Source of the DNA: Chaetorhynchus papuensis
Lineage: Eukaryota > Chordata > Aves > Passeriformes > Rhipiduridae
Direction of reading: 5' to 3'
Assembly: GCA_013396525.1 (NCBI GenBank)
Contig: VWYX01000352.1
Coordinates: forward strand, 66,337 to 130,336
DNA: 64,000 nt
Shown in pieces: positions 13,273 through 24,949 of the stretch; within the stretch, counting starts at the first letter, position 1; each line of letters begins with the position of its first letter. The position numbers were made by a program, and so were the translations under genes. The notes under the pieces are model-generated. The model made no database searches. It was given only the letters and a program-made list of their open reading frames with translations, and was not told where the DNA came from.

Positions 13273-14210
13273 GAGAACAAATAAACTAGATGGCCAGAAA
13301 TTCTTGGCATGCTCTCTGTTATTTCTGTGTTGCTCTTGCTTGAAGCACATTTACCATTTTACTTGACTCGAAAACTTAGTAAGGTAGATGGATTAAGGAA
13401 AAAAAAAGCCAAAGGTTGAAAGGATGAATAGCTTAGAGAATAAAGCATCGGGCGCTTACAGTACTGCTGGCACTGAATGCAAGGAATCAGTCCTGCAGAC
13501 CTCAAAAGGGTGAGGAATGAAACTCAAACACACCCGGTTTGGTCAGCCCCGAAAACCTGACCGAACAAAGACATCCCAAACCTGCAGCTTGGGTTAAAGA
13601 GCTAAGACACTAATCCAGTACAAAGGGCTTTATTCAGACTGTTTACCCTTTTGTATGTATGTATATACAATCAAAACTAATTTTTTTTCAGACCCTGATG
13701 TGAACCAGTGCTCTATACAAATCTGTGGGGAAAAAGTCCAGCAAGTTATTTCACTGACAAAAGTGGCCTTTATGTTGCTTCAAAAGTGGCCTTTACTCTT
13801 TGCAAAGTTCCTTTAGAATAAGGTCTGCGAGGAATTTTGTGGAAAACAGAGCTACTTTACAGTATTTTCTCCGCATTGACTCTTTAAACATACTAAATCT
13901 GTGCTTTGTTAACTCAGCATTCAAATGTAGAGAAATCCAAAGAGCAGGTCAACTTTCTGTCCCTAACGACAGCTTTCCCTCTCAACCGGCCAATGGCCTG
14001 GTCACACAACCTAACCTCCTGCCCTGGAAGATTTATCATCAGCTTTGCATATGTCCTTGTCACTTTGAACTAAATGGGGCTGCTCAACATGCCCTAAAAC
14101 CCCGTGTATGCCTTTGCTCGACTGAACCCCAAAGAGCTACTAGTGCCGAAAACTAATCGCAGGTGTTTTGCCCGCGATAGTGTATCTGAAATTTAGTGTA
14201 GCGTGTGCCT
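13273..14210. other. Non-coding DNA with a conserved-looking stretch
   Basis: Around 13440-13620 a moderately GC-rich, repeat-free stretch containing tttggtcagccccgaaaacc stands out from the AT-rich surroundings. A 118-codon frame at 13800-14156 begins without a convincing ATG context and shows no family, so it is not called as a gene. Confidence 0.4.
13758..13795. repeat. 15-bp direct repeat with 23-bp period
   Basis: CAAAAGTGGCCTTTA occurs at 13758-13772 and 13781-13795. The 8 bases between the two copies are not repeated afterwards. It looks like a short local duplication and has no known role. Confidence 0.8.
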
Positions 14211-14340
14211 TGCTGTCTTGATTAAACTGCAGGCTCTTCAGGGAATGAGCCACCTTTTGTTTTCTGTAGTTTTCAGAGCACCAGGACTCTAACTTCAGAC
14301 GGGGCCTTTAGGTGCTACTACGATACGGATAAATAGAAGA
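14211..14340 (+). mobile_element. Ancient amniote retroposon tail (MIR/CR1-type family)
   Basis: The segment carries the phrases gattaaactgcaggctcttc, aggg..tgagcc, tttctgtagttttcagagcacc and GGGGCCTTTAGGTGCTAC followed by tacgatacggataaat. Their order and wording match the 3' part of a retroposon family that is abundant in turtles and crocodilians and present as relics in birds. That family has a tail GGGGCCTYTAGGYGCTACYRYAATACAAATAAAT as I remember it. I am confident of the resemblance but not of the formal family name; a CORE-SINE or a CR1-type tail are both possible. Confidence 0.6.
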
Positions 14341-17300
14341 CAATATAAAATGGTGCCACCGAAGAAAATGAAAGATGTGAAAGGTAATAAATAAAGCTAA
14401 TTTAATCTGTCTGAAAACAACTGATTAAACCAGCAATCAGATCAGAAATAAGGTAAAAAATGGAAATCTTTCCATAAACATTTTCTACCTTTCTCAGAGG
14501 AGCAGTGCAAAGATGATGTATCACTCATCCCTACACAAACCTTGCTTTGATTTATTACTTCTTAAATAAAAAAAAGACAACCTCTGTGATTTTTGTTGCA
14601 AAGTGTTTTTGCAACACTTCTCAAGAGAAATCCATGTCTATACTAACAGACCTTACATATTGCTCCTTAACTGGTAAAAATACAAGCTTCCAAGACTTTC
14701 TAGAAGCTAGATAAGGAACAAATAACATGGATCCAAACCTTCTGCTTCTTGTCTGCGGATATTAAGTATATTGCTGTGAATATAGAGCTGAAAGACTATT
14801 CAGATGCAAGAAGGCAATACTCAATTTCTCCTCCCAAAGACAGTTTCTTTGTCAGAATTAGAGGAATTCTAAAGGGCTTTTCACTTGCAGAAAAAGCCGC
14901 CTGCCAGCAATGATCATGGTTAAACAAAAAGCATGTCCAATAGAGCAAGCCACTCACGTGACTATCATTTGCAACCCAGGTACTGGGAGCAAACGCTGGC
15001 TGCATACTTTGATCTAAATATACCCCAATTAAGGTTTGACTGATTATCTGTGCTCACAGAGTGGAGGTAGGCAAATTTAACAAATGGCAATGAGGAAACT
15101 TGGGTTTATGGAGTAATTTAACAAAGGCAACATAATGGCAATAACATAGGAGCAGCAGACCACCTGCTCCTCAGCTGGGTTCGCTTTCTCATGGACCTGT
15201 CACACTGTAGAGCTCCTCACACAAATAAAACAAGAAATAAGTAATTCTCCTGGAGAGCAATTGTTAAAGCACCAGTCCTGAAATACACCGTGATGGAAAC
15301 TGATATTACATGACATTTTTTAAACCTGTTTGAGGAAATCAAAAGTCTCATTGCTTACAGCAGAGGTTTTAACCAAAAGAAGTGAGAAAATGACCAACAT
15401 TTCTCACTTTGAGAATTATATATGGATTTTGCCAAAAAAAATGTAAGTGCAGGAGAATATCTTCACGAAAACAGCCTACAGTAAATAATGGAAAACATTA
15501 GCTTTTCTTTAAGCTCTTTTATATCACAATTTAATGTATTTATCAGAGATTCAGACCTTTGTTATTTGGATAAGTTATAATTCTAATTTTTTTTAATCTT
15601 GTGTTAGCTGTTTTGGCATTATTAACATATTTAATCTCTACTGAGCAACACAGAGTGAAATTTAGAAGTAAGAAGTACAACAACACATGTTAAAAAAAAA
15701 AATCAGGTTGTGTCATGAGATTGATACCAATGGATTTAGAAGATAAAACTGCAATATGAATTACCTTTTTTGTTTTGGTGGATGAGAGGAAAGAGGCTAA
15801 AACATAATGGAATTGTGGTATAACTAGACAAAAGGCTCTGAAAACACTGTTAGCAGGAGGTTATTTTACATTTGTGAAGGAAAAAATGGGGAAAAAAATC
15901 AGTCACTAACAGTTGCTTCAAGGACTCAAAGACTGTTGAGATAAGATATTTTCCCAGAACATTTGGCCTGGATCCTAAGGGACTAATTTTATTTTCAGGT
16001 GACCTATGGACGTGAGTCAGCACCTTGGGTAAGCATCTGAAAACAGATGCCCATGCACCATTTGTTCCTTGCCTCTTGCCACTGATATAAATGACAATTA
16101 ATATGCACATCTGAACATGCATACTCACTGTGGGACTGCAGACACTAGAGACCTTTGCTTCATTGTCATAATGTGTTTTTTCCCATGAGTAAATTTACTG
16201 CTAATTCTTTCAGCTCTCACAACTGAGCATTGTTAAAAATAGAAAAGAAAAAAAAGGAAAAAAAATATTACTCAGACACAGTCGGTGAGAAATCTTAAAA
16301 GTTTTGATTAAAAAATATTGACACAGATGTTGGGAGAGTCTGCAGACTGACTTCCTGGGCGGAATAAGCAGAGTAAGGATTTAATTCACCTCACTTCAGA
16401 AGTCTTAAACATAGATATTCTAACTACTCTGTTCTTTCTTCAGTGAGGGTAGAGAAAAAAAATCAGAGAACCATTTGCCTTAAGTTTTTTAGCTAAGCTG
16501 CTCAAATTGCCTCTAGAGGGGCCTATTTTCCACCATTACAGTGAAAATCTAAATTGAGGAGCTTCAGTTGAGATGACTAACTCCTAGGCATCGGCTTTAG
16601 GGTAGATCTTCTCTTCCAAATATCCATGGAGCTTTCTTGCATGCCAGGCAGGCTCTAGTTGGTGCATTCTGGGATATTGAATGCATCAGAGAAACCTGGA
16701 CATGAAGGTAAAGCAGATGGCTCCCAAACTTACCAACAAATTGTGAGAAAGAAAAAAAAGGGATCTGTTTGGAATCGACCTGGCTGTGAGAGATCTAGAC
16801 CTGGACTTTGGGATACAACAGCCACTGGAAAAGAGTGAGGCCGAAATTTGGATCGGGGTTGGCACTGCTCTGCCTGTGCTCACAAAAAGTCTCGGGTCAG
16901 TGCTTGGCACTTAGTGCCACATGCAGCAAAATGCCTACACACTGTGGGACCAGCTCAGGGTCATGTGTCAGCATAAACTCACAATTTCTTCTATTTATCA
17001 GCTACTGTCACAAGTGGAACATTACTTTAAGGCAGCAGAGATTTGGGGTGTGTGTCTGTTAATCTTACTTTACTGTGAAAATGTTCATGATAGTCCCTTT
17101 ACTATCAAGATGTAATGCTGCTGATTAAATTACAAATGACACACTACATCAGTTCTTATAAAGGATGCTCAGGTCTCTGAGTATGTACACTCATGTGGCT
17201 GATACCCTTCTTGCCCATTTCTCATACCATTCAACCCAGTAATTATCAGCGAAGATTTCAGAGCAGACTTGAGGTAGTCACGCATCTCACTGTCAATCAA

Positions 17301-18038
17301 GGGTTTTATTTTTTTTGGCAATGTTTATGTGATATCAGGGGTCAGAGGTTTTTAACCCTACTTCCCCTGGTGAACTATTACAATCCTCTGTTGGATTCTG
17401 CTGGGAAAGGAACATATCCTATTATGCTGCTATCAATTCTTCATCTTGTAGCATCACTTCGCGATTCACAGATATGATATCATTAAGGCTGAAATTCTAC
17501 TGTATGTTGAACCCTTTGTTTATTTCACTAAGACCTGAAAGATCTTGGGACTAGTCTTCAGATATGATGAGACCTGTCAAAAATGAACTCACCAGTTTTT
17601 GTGTACTATCAATATTTTATTATTTAATGATAGTTTAAGGCAGTACCAGATACATCTTGTTCATACCTAGTCTGAAAAAGGAGATTATCTTTTGCAAACA
17701 GTTGCCTTTCATCCTTTTCAGCCAAAACACAAGTAAATGCAGCTGAAAACTGAAAATGTTTCATTTTTTAATGCAATAGTTAAATTCTTTTATTATGACA
17801 GGGAAGAACTTTCTGGTGGGGGAAAAAAGTGTTATGAAATAATCAGGTTGTTCAGTGAAAAAAATTCACTTTGGTAGAAAATTCTTGTCCAGGCTGTTTC
17901 TTTACAACCATTACAGCTCTACACATGTACTCTATGAAAAGTTTATAAGTCCTGGATAACCTCTATAGGTGGATAAACTGAGAAATTGAGAAATGTAACA
18001 TGGTAGTTACTGAGAGTGGCACCTCAGCTATTCTGGTT
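14341..18038. other. AT-rich non-coding DNA, nothing identified
   Basis: No exon, named repeat or RNA gene is supported. The only structure noted is a pair of overlapping inverted repeats at 14595-14619, reported among the findings. Short poly(A/T) tracts (for example 16245-16266) are unremarkable. Confidence 0.55.
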
Positions 18039-18123
18039 NNNNNNNNNNNNNNNNNNNNNNNNNNNNNNNNNNNNNNNNNNNNNNNNNNNNNNNNNNNNNN
18101 NNNNNNNNNNNNNNNNNNNNNNN
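18039..18123. other. Assembly gap (85 N)
   Basis: 85 unresolved bases. The sequence here is unknown and the true length may differ. Frames that run through the N block are not meaningful. Confidence 0.99.
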
Positions 18124-18429
18124 TAATATAATCCTCCCTTCTTTTTTTCCCACCAAGCTGCAATTTGATGAGAACACAACATTCCCCTCAGTATAATTCT
18201 CCAGCACGAACTTGGCAAAAATTTTCAAGCAGTGCTGTAACAGCAGAACTGACAAAATAAAACAGACACAATTCTTGACAAAAGTAATGTGACTCTCAAT
18301 AGAACAATAAACAGAAGCCACCAAAGAGTTTTGACCAACAAAAGAGTGGCTCCTTTGTATAAAATTGACTCACATACATATAAGACAGGGTGGGTTTTTA
18401 CTATGATGCTGCAGAGGCACAAGGGCACT
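18124..18429. other. Non-coding flank of the gap
   Basis: About 300 bases between the gap and the GC-richer block. I see no exon or known repeat. Confidence 0.5.
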
Positions 18430-18845
18430 GACATAGTCCTAGAGTCGCCTTTTAATAAGTGAAGTGTTAGGGGGCTGGGCAACCCATGGGGGTGACATGG
18501 AGCCACTTGCTTCCAGGTCACTGCTTTGAATCCAGCCTGATGCCAGCTGAGAGCTGTAACTCTTTGAGGCCTGCTTGGTGGCCTTACAAACTTCTCCATT
18601 TTTGGGTTCAGCATGAGTGGGCGCTTGCGGCACTGGCAAGCCCTGCCACGGTGGCAGGAGCGGCATAGGGACTGTGAGGCTGGGCCTGGAGGTCTGTGCA
18701 CAGTGGCAGGGCATGGGTAGAGCACGCTGCTCCTGTGCCCGTAACCCTGTGCACTGACTGCAGTGCTGGTGCAGCCGTGTTGGCAAAGAAGCTCCCTGCA
18801 CAACACCAGTCTTGAGGACACAGAGTGCTTTATTCTGCACAGCTG
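18430..18845. other. GC-richer block beside the assembly gap, origin unknown
   Basis: This 400-bp block is clearly richer in G+C than its neighbours. On the minus strand it lies downstream of an AATAAA (gcagaataaagc, about 18830-18840) and is spanned by an open frame of 198 codons (18225-18821). That frame has a Cys/Pro/Ser-rich N-terminal half without any domain I recognise and leads into AT-rich DNA, which argues against a real gene. A perfect 8-bp inverted repeat CCTGCCAC-g-GTGGCAGG lies at 18642-18658. An old LTR, a retroposed copy or a small GC-rich regulatory island are all possible. Confidence 0.35.
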
Positions 18846-21454
18846 TTCTTCAGTACCATTCCTGAAAACCTTTCAGTAAGTGAGCTAATCCTAAAAATTT
18901 TTTGGTTTAGAGTAGGTCATTCTTATGCCATTTTATGTCTATTCCCCCACCTCCCATACTGTGCACCACCTGGGAGCCCAAAAGCAAACTCATAAAACAG
19001 AATAACATTTTCTAGCTGTTTATTTATTTGCTACACTTACTTTCTAATGGAGTGTGTGCAACATCATATTTAAAACATGACCTTAGAAACTTAAAAACAC
19101 ATCCATTTCTCTCAAAGAATATACAGCTGCCAGAGAAAAGGGGACATTCAGTAAACTGCATGTCACTATCAGCTATTGATAGCCAGTGATTTGTTCTGAA
19201 TCCAAAGGCTAAACCAACCCTCATGCTGCTGTATGTCAGATGCAATTGGTCCAAAGTCAAAGTTTTACAGCTCAGACAGGGCGCACTTTATCCTTCAGGC
19301 TGCTACTTAAGATAGCCATGACCCTGAGGAGAACCAGTCAACAAAACAGACAGACAAGAGGATGTGATTTGTATGCATCCCTGAGCCTGCTCAAATCACC
19401 TCTGACCTTCAGGTCAGGCTGCAAATGACAGCAGAGTGCATGCACCTGATCAGACAGCACATTCTCATTAGAAAGCCTGGGAAAAGGGGGCAGCTACACT
19501 GTGTTTACTCATAGACCAAATGCAATCTACCCAGGAAATGAGAAGAAAAAAGATCAATTTAGCTCAACAGAAGGATGTGAGCAACATGTAAGTATGTTAT
19601 GAAATTCCATATCAAACTGCTTATTCTTATAAACCCAGATGGGAGCTCTCTGCCTGGTTGAGTCACCAAGAAGACAGGTTAGCAATGAAATATGTGTATT
19701 TATTTGCTGCACAATACCATGCTAGGAGTCTTTACTGGGATGCATAACTTCTAATAGACTGAGATCCACAATCAAAGGCATTTATAGGCTTGATTTGCTG
19801 CTGGTATTAGCTGATTCTCAGTGAAGTTTACTGATTTGATAGTTGTACAGTTGTTGCTGCTAATTTACACCAGCATATGTGAATTTACCCAGTAGAGAGG
19901 GCTGGATTTATCCAGCAGAAAGGCAGTGTTCACATGGAAATCCAGGCTTTCCTAAATCTGGTTGTTTGGATACGGCAGCCTGTCAAGTTATCAGAGAGAT
20001 CAAACCCATGTTTTTTCTACCAGGCTTCTGGAGGTAATCTGGGCTGAGGTCTTGGTTTAGGACAATTTCCAGCACATTTGGAGCAAGTCTGTGATTTGAA
20101 GGGTGGGTGTGTTAGTTTGTGCAGAGACTAGGGACCACTCTTCATTGGTTCTCCAAGTTGGCATCACATTTCTTATAAATTTCATCTGGCATTAGACTGA
20201 AGGCTGCAGTGCTGCCACGATCCATCTATGCTAAACAGGCCTGCCGATGGCAGCGAGGGACCTGTGGCACGGGTACACGGCATCACTCGTGCAGACACTA
20301 AGGAAATGTGACTTGTGCCTCCACTCGTCAGGGGCTGCAAGGACTGCTCTGGCCTCGGCGTCAGGTCAGACCTGGGGCTACATGGGGAAAGTGCTGCCCA
20401 CCTATTGCCTCGGTCTGAATGGAGATCAGCTTAGCATGCAACTCATCTGACTCAGCCATTTCTGCTTGCAGCCCTTGCCGTGCCACCTCCCTGCTCAGCT
20501 CCACTCCTCTGCCCAGGCATGAGACACGGCACTGATTGTGCCAGGCAAGAATTCCAGTGCAGTCTGATCGCAAACCGACCACAGCATGGAGGCTAAATCC
20601 CTCCTGTGCAATCCTGGACAACAGCAAATTTAGAGTCCTTCTGGAGCCAATCTATCTCTAGGACACACTAGAAGCATACTACTGATAGGCTTCCTGAGTG
20701 TCTGACACATGAAGTTGCTGGCGAAGAGGTCAGCACCATGACCTATAACTACTCTCTTCTGAGAATAACACTGAATGGTTTTATCCAGTAATGAATGATG
20801 CTCCTTGCTAGACATGAGATTTTGCCATAAACATGAGATGGGAAACAAGGCTGAAACAGAATTTAAGGCTGGTCCTTTGCCTGGGTTGAGCAGGGACTCA
20901 GTGTGTGAAGGTTAGTTGTTTTGCATTTTCCACACAGATCCACACATTTATAACAGATTTTAACTGTGACATTCAGATTCATGTTTTCCTCTGGTGATAT
21001 CCATGTCAGCAGAAAGTAAAGGAATCCTACACAGTGGGGTTATTTTAGTATCATTCCTGTGAATTAAATAAGTGCCTTTTTTAAAGCTCTCGGTATAGAT
21101 AATATCTGGTGACAGACATATTCTAGAGAGGAGCCATCCTTACTTACTTTTACATAGGTGTCAAACTACCCATGTTATGACATTAATGTTGTTTTCAGGC
21201 TTACTAGACAATCACTGAGGCCTATGAGTATATTGCCTCTTGATTGCAAGGCATTTCAGCATCCTGAGAATGCCTCTGACACAGCTACCCTGTGTAGACG
21301 AAGAAACAAAAAATGTATCCCTGAGAGTACCATGAAAAGTCACAGAAGTCTGGATTCCCAGTAAAATCCTTTCCAGTGTGCTGGCCACAGTTCTAGGGAG
21401 AAGAATAAAAATAGACTTTGTTGCTGGAATAAAACAAGAACAGAGGAACAAGAG
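18846..21454. other. Non-coding DNA, nothing identified
   Basis: No gene or named repeat is supported. The 20.2-20.6 kb part is less AT-rich and has short frames on both strands (20247-20450 plus, 20361-20627 minus), but neither has a recognisable product and they overlap each other. Confidence 0.5.
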
Positions 21455-21720
21455 AACAGCTGTACTGAACGAGACCAAAGGTCCTTCTGCTCCTGTCCCT
21501 GACAGTGTCTAGTAATAACTGCTCAGGGAAAGACTATGGAGGAGAACAGCATGGAGTGACCCTTCCCATGGCAGAGTCTCTCTGCTTTCAGCTATCTATA
21601 ATTTAGGAATTTCCTGACACAGACATGGTTATCCACTGGACTTTTATTTTCTGGCTTTGTGTAGTTGCTTTTTGAGCCCGTTTGCCTTCCACATCCTCTT
21701 CTAGGGAGGAGTTACACAGT
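21455..21720 (-). mobile_element. Degraded ancient CR1-like LINE 3' region
   Basis: In order along the plus strand: acagctgtactgaacgagac, then caaaggtcc...ctg, tccctgacagtg, a middle part with gcagagtctctctgctttcag, then tgactttttgagcc-like (tgctttttgagcccg) and cttccacatcctcttctagg followed by gaggagttacacag. This matches the reverse complement of the widespread amniote CR1 3' region, whose landmarks are 'accaaaggtccatctagccc', 'gacagtggcca', 'tttttgaaccc' and 'aacatcctctggcaaagagttccacag'. Element orientation is therefore minus. The copy is short, diverged and non-coding. Confidence 0.65.
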
Positions 21721-23980
21721 ACAAGGAGCCCAAGCATGCTGTATGTGAAGGGGTACTTTTGTTTGTCTTAAAATTGCACCTAGTAACTTTGTTTGGTGTT
21801 TCCCAATTACCAGACCAAGAGACATAGCAAGATTCTGACTGGACTAGGACGAAAACTCATGAAACCAGAAAATCTCGCCATCGTTTATCTTTGTCGTGGT
21901 TTCTCCTGCTTTACAAGCCACGCAGTTGTTGGTGAGCTGCATTGTACTAATAGCAGCATATGGAAAGTACAAGAAATGACAGCAGATTCTGGAAGGAAAT
22001 GAATTTTGGTATTGTACATGCACCTGTAGGTGTGTGCCCAAGACACGGGACAAGAGATTTTGAATGCTTACTGCAATGTGTCTCTCACAAACTGCACAGC
22101 CACTTTCAAAGGGAATGAAAAGCCAGGCATTTTACAAGCTTCTTTTTCCCAAAAGACGAATGTGGCCAAATACTTTTGTTTCATCTGTGGTAATAATTTC
22201 ATTGCAGTTTGTTTCTCTGCTTTGTCACCCATAAAATTTAACTAATTACATCCCAACTATGAGCCCTGAACAATAGTAACATGTATAATGGAGAGGACAT
22301 AGATTATGGAGAGTTAGGCAAAGCAGAGCGATTGCTGTTTTCTTCAAGTTTCAGCAATGACTACAAGTAGAGTGGTTTATGTTTTTGTGAACCAGTGAGC
22401 TTTCCAAGTTTTCCAGACAAACTGATCAATTCATATGTAAATAAAATATATCGTATCCTATAAAAAAAGAGCAGTTGAAAAAGAGGATCTAGTGCTGTGG
22501 GTCTTTATGGCCAAGAGAGGGAAGAATTTCTTTGTGTCACTACAAAATGTTACTCTGCCCCTGAAAGGAAGGAGACAGAAGGCTAGCACTATGCAAAAGC
22601 CTGACTGCATGTGACTGACCCAGCAGGAGAAGGGCTGGCTCTCTTTCTCGGGCTCCTTCTGTTGCAAGACACAGATCCTAAGTACGTGCCGGATGCCTCT
22701 GCCTGATTTCTTGGGGGTATTCAGGCCCAGTGATACACTTTAGAACAAGAAGGGGAACGAGCAGATCAAAAATGTAAAGCACAAGCTGTTTCTCTTGAAC
22801 TTTGTTGCTCTGCTGAAAGCAGAGCATAGCAAGTACATGTGCATTTCACTTCTTTTACGTTACACACCAATAGTGACTCCTGCTCTTGTTACAATAAAAG
22901 ATTTCATCCTTTTCGTTTTCCTTTTAAACAGCAGTTCTTATTTAAAATTATCTTGTCCCTTCTGAAATGTGCTTTTTCAGGGTGAGTGAGCCTAGAACAG
23001 CTTGAGAAAAAATACAGTCCTTCCAAGTTGGACTGCATCTCATCAAAGTGTTTTTCCCCTTAGGATTTTATGGAATGTTACCTCACTTTATGACAGTTCA
23101 CATCACAGTGTAAATGCTGAACATTTCTGTAAGTGAGGCAATGCACTGTGAAATGTCAGGCAAACGATAAAATCAATAATCTGCAAGTTACCAAAGAGAA
23201 ATGAAATTCATGGATGTCAGTAGTTTTTGGGTCAAAGGCAGATGCTCCAGAATGGAGCAGTTTGGAATGGCCAAACACTTTTGAGCCATTTTTGTTTAAG
23301 TTTCACTCTCAAAAAGCACTGAAAAATGACTGAGCAACTAGGAGCATCTTTACATACACTTCTTCCATCTTTTATTCTTTTAGCTGAGAAGGTGAGATTG
23401 AAAAATTACTTGTTTTCTTTTGTATCATCTTTTTATGCCCTGGATGTATGTTCTGTAACAAAGTTAACTTGTATTCTTAACAAGCACAAAAAGAAACCTT
23501 TGAACAGTATCTACCTGAGATCAATGGTACATTTCTTTTCCACTCAGATCTGACTGCAAAATCAAAAAATGAGGATTGGGATTCTGTTGGAACTAAAAAA
23601 CACGTTAAAAATGATTTTAGCCAAAAATAAAAACATTCACAGAAGTGTTCTGTGCAAGCCTGAAAATGGAAAATATCAGAGTAAGCATATTTTTGTATTT
23701 TTTTCCATAAATTAAATATTTGAAACCAAAATTGATTTTTAACGTATCAGCATTGAAAGACTTTTAACATAGTTGTTCAGTTCTGGCTTTCAGTTTTTAA
23801 TTGAAAAAAAAAATTAATCAAAATCTCCTCACAATTTCTCCTGAACAATTATAGATACTTTTCAGACAGCTCTATTTAATTTCTTGGATGTCCATGTTCA
23901 GGAAAGAAATCCTACTGGAACTTCCTATATTCACTTTAAAATATATGAGGGGAAATGCATTTAACGCTGGGACTAAAGCA
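21721..23980. other. AT-rich non-coding DNA, nothing identified
   Basis: No exon, named repeat or RNA gene recognised. Frames are short and unsupported. Confidence 0.55.
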
Positions 23981-24424
23981 GTGTTCTGGGTCACAGAACA
24001 AGCAAAATAAAACCGAGTGTTGGTATGTTTACGGAGCTGTGCTTATTTACTTGCAGGCTTTTGAAAATAGAATACCATTGGAAAACTTGTAGGATAGGTA
24101 CAGCAGTTGCTGAAATATCTGTAGATACACCAACAGATGTACGGCTGGAAACACAGTGCTTCCAAAAAAAAATGTGCAAAAGATGGAAATAGAAGCTTTC
24201 ATCAATCCAAACCAAAAAATTCCCTGGCAAAGCCATGCAAGTGAAAACATCCCGACACAGTGATGTACAGACTGGTTAAAAGGTCAATCATCGTGGCTAA
24301 AAGTTATCAAGATAATTATTGCTAACGCGTTGACTGGGGAAAATCAGCACTGCCACGGAAGCTGTTCAGCTTTGCATCCCTCGCAGCCTGGGAGAGCTCC
24401 TCTGGCCAGGCATTATTTTATTGA
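23981..24424. promoter_or_regulatory. Candidate upstream regulatory sequence of the CpG-island promoter
   Basis: About 440 bases of repeat-free sequence directly upstream of the TATA box. It contains two TCATCAATCC/GGTCAATCATC-type homeodomain-like stretches (24198-24207, 24281-24291), a gataattatt motif and an ACGCGT (24325-24330), one of the first CpGs before the island. The assignment rests on position and appearance only, and no alignment was available. Confidence 0.35.
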
Positions 24425-24433
24425 TATAAAAGG
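24425..24433 (+). promoter_or_regulatory. TATA box of a putative plus-strand promoter
   Basis: TATAAAAGG is a full-consensus TATA element. It lies where AT-rich DNA changes abruptly into a CpG island, with the first CpG cluster (ggcgccgcacctgcgg) starting about 15 bases downstream. If used, transcription would start near 24450-24460 on the plus strand. The combination of a consensus TATA and a compact CpG island at a sharp boundary is unlikely to be accidental, but no cap-site or transcript evidence is available here. Confidence 0.5.
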
Positions 24434-24445
24434 CTTTGGGCTTTA

Positions 24446-24905
24446 CAGGCGCCGCACCTGCGGTCGTGCCGCTCCTCGGGGAATCACTCAGGGACAGGAG
24501 AGGAGAGGGAGCGGGCCAGCGCGGCCCTCCCGACATCAAAAGTCCCCACTCTCCCTCACCCCTTTCAGCCGCGGGTCCCTCCCTCCCCTCTCTCGGGGCG
24601 GCTGCCCGCGGCCTGGGGAACCTCTCACTTTTTGTCCTCTCCCGACCCTTCTGGACCACATTCTATGTTTTTATTCAGGCCATCTGCTCGCCGGGGAAGG
24701 GAAAGCGGCTGCTGCGGCTGCCGGCCCCACGGCCCCTCCTGGCACTTCTCTGCCCAGCGACGGTGCCTCTGCCGCCGGCCTCGGCCCGGCCCGCGCAGGC
24801 TGGCGCTGGCCCGGCGGGATTTTATTTCCGCTTAAATATAGACGGCGAGGGGTAGGTTTGTGTTGGTGGCCTCCCCCTGCTCCCCCGGAGTGGTACGGCC
24901 GCCTT
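24446..24905. promoter_or_regulatory. CpG island, likely unmethylated promoter
   Basis: I count roughly 40 CpG dinucleotides in 460 bases, with G+C well above half, inside a 64-kb window that is otherwise CpG-poor. It starts just after the TATA box and includes an E-box (CACCTG at about 24454). Long frames cross it on both strands (24330-24950 plus, 24671-24940 minus), but they are Pro/Ala/Gly/Arg-rich in the way any CpG island is and start at non-ATG codons, so they are not called as genes. It could be the 5' end of a non-coding RNA, the first non-coding exon of a gene lying outside the window, or an orphan CpG island acting with a developmental enhancer. Confidence 0.75.
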
Positions 24906-24949
24906 GTTCCTGACAGAAGTCTTTCTAAAGACCTGCTCAAGCCTCACTA

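Noticed and set aside
13800..14156. 118-codon plus-strand frame
   Set aside because: No ATG start in context, no family, and it ends just before an ancient retroposon tail. Treated as chance.
18225..18821. 198-codon minus-strand frame beside the gap
   Set aside because: No domain, composition changes abruptly along its length, and competing frames exist on both strands. Reported only as a GC-rich block.
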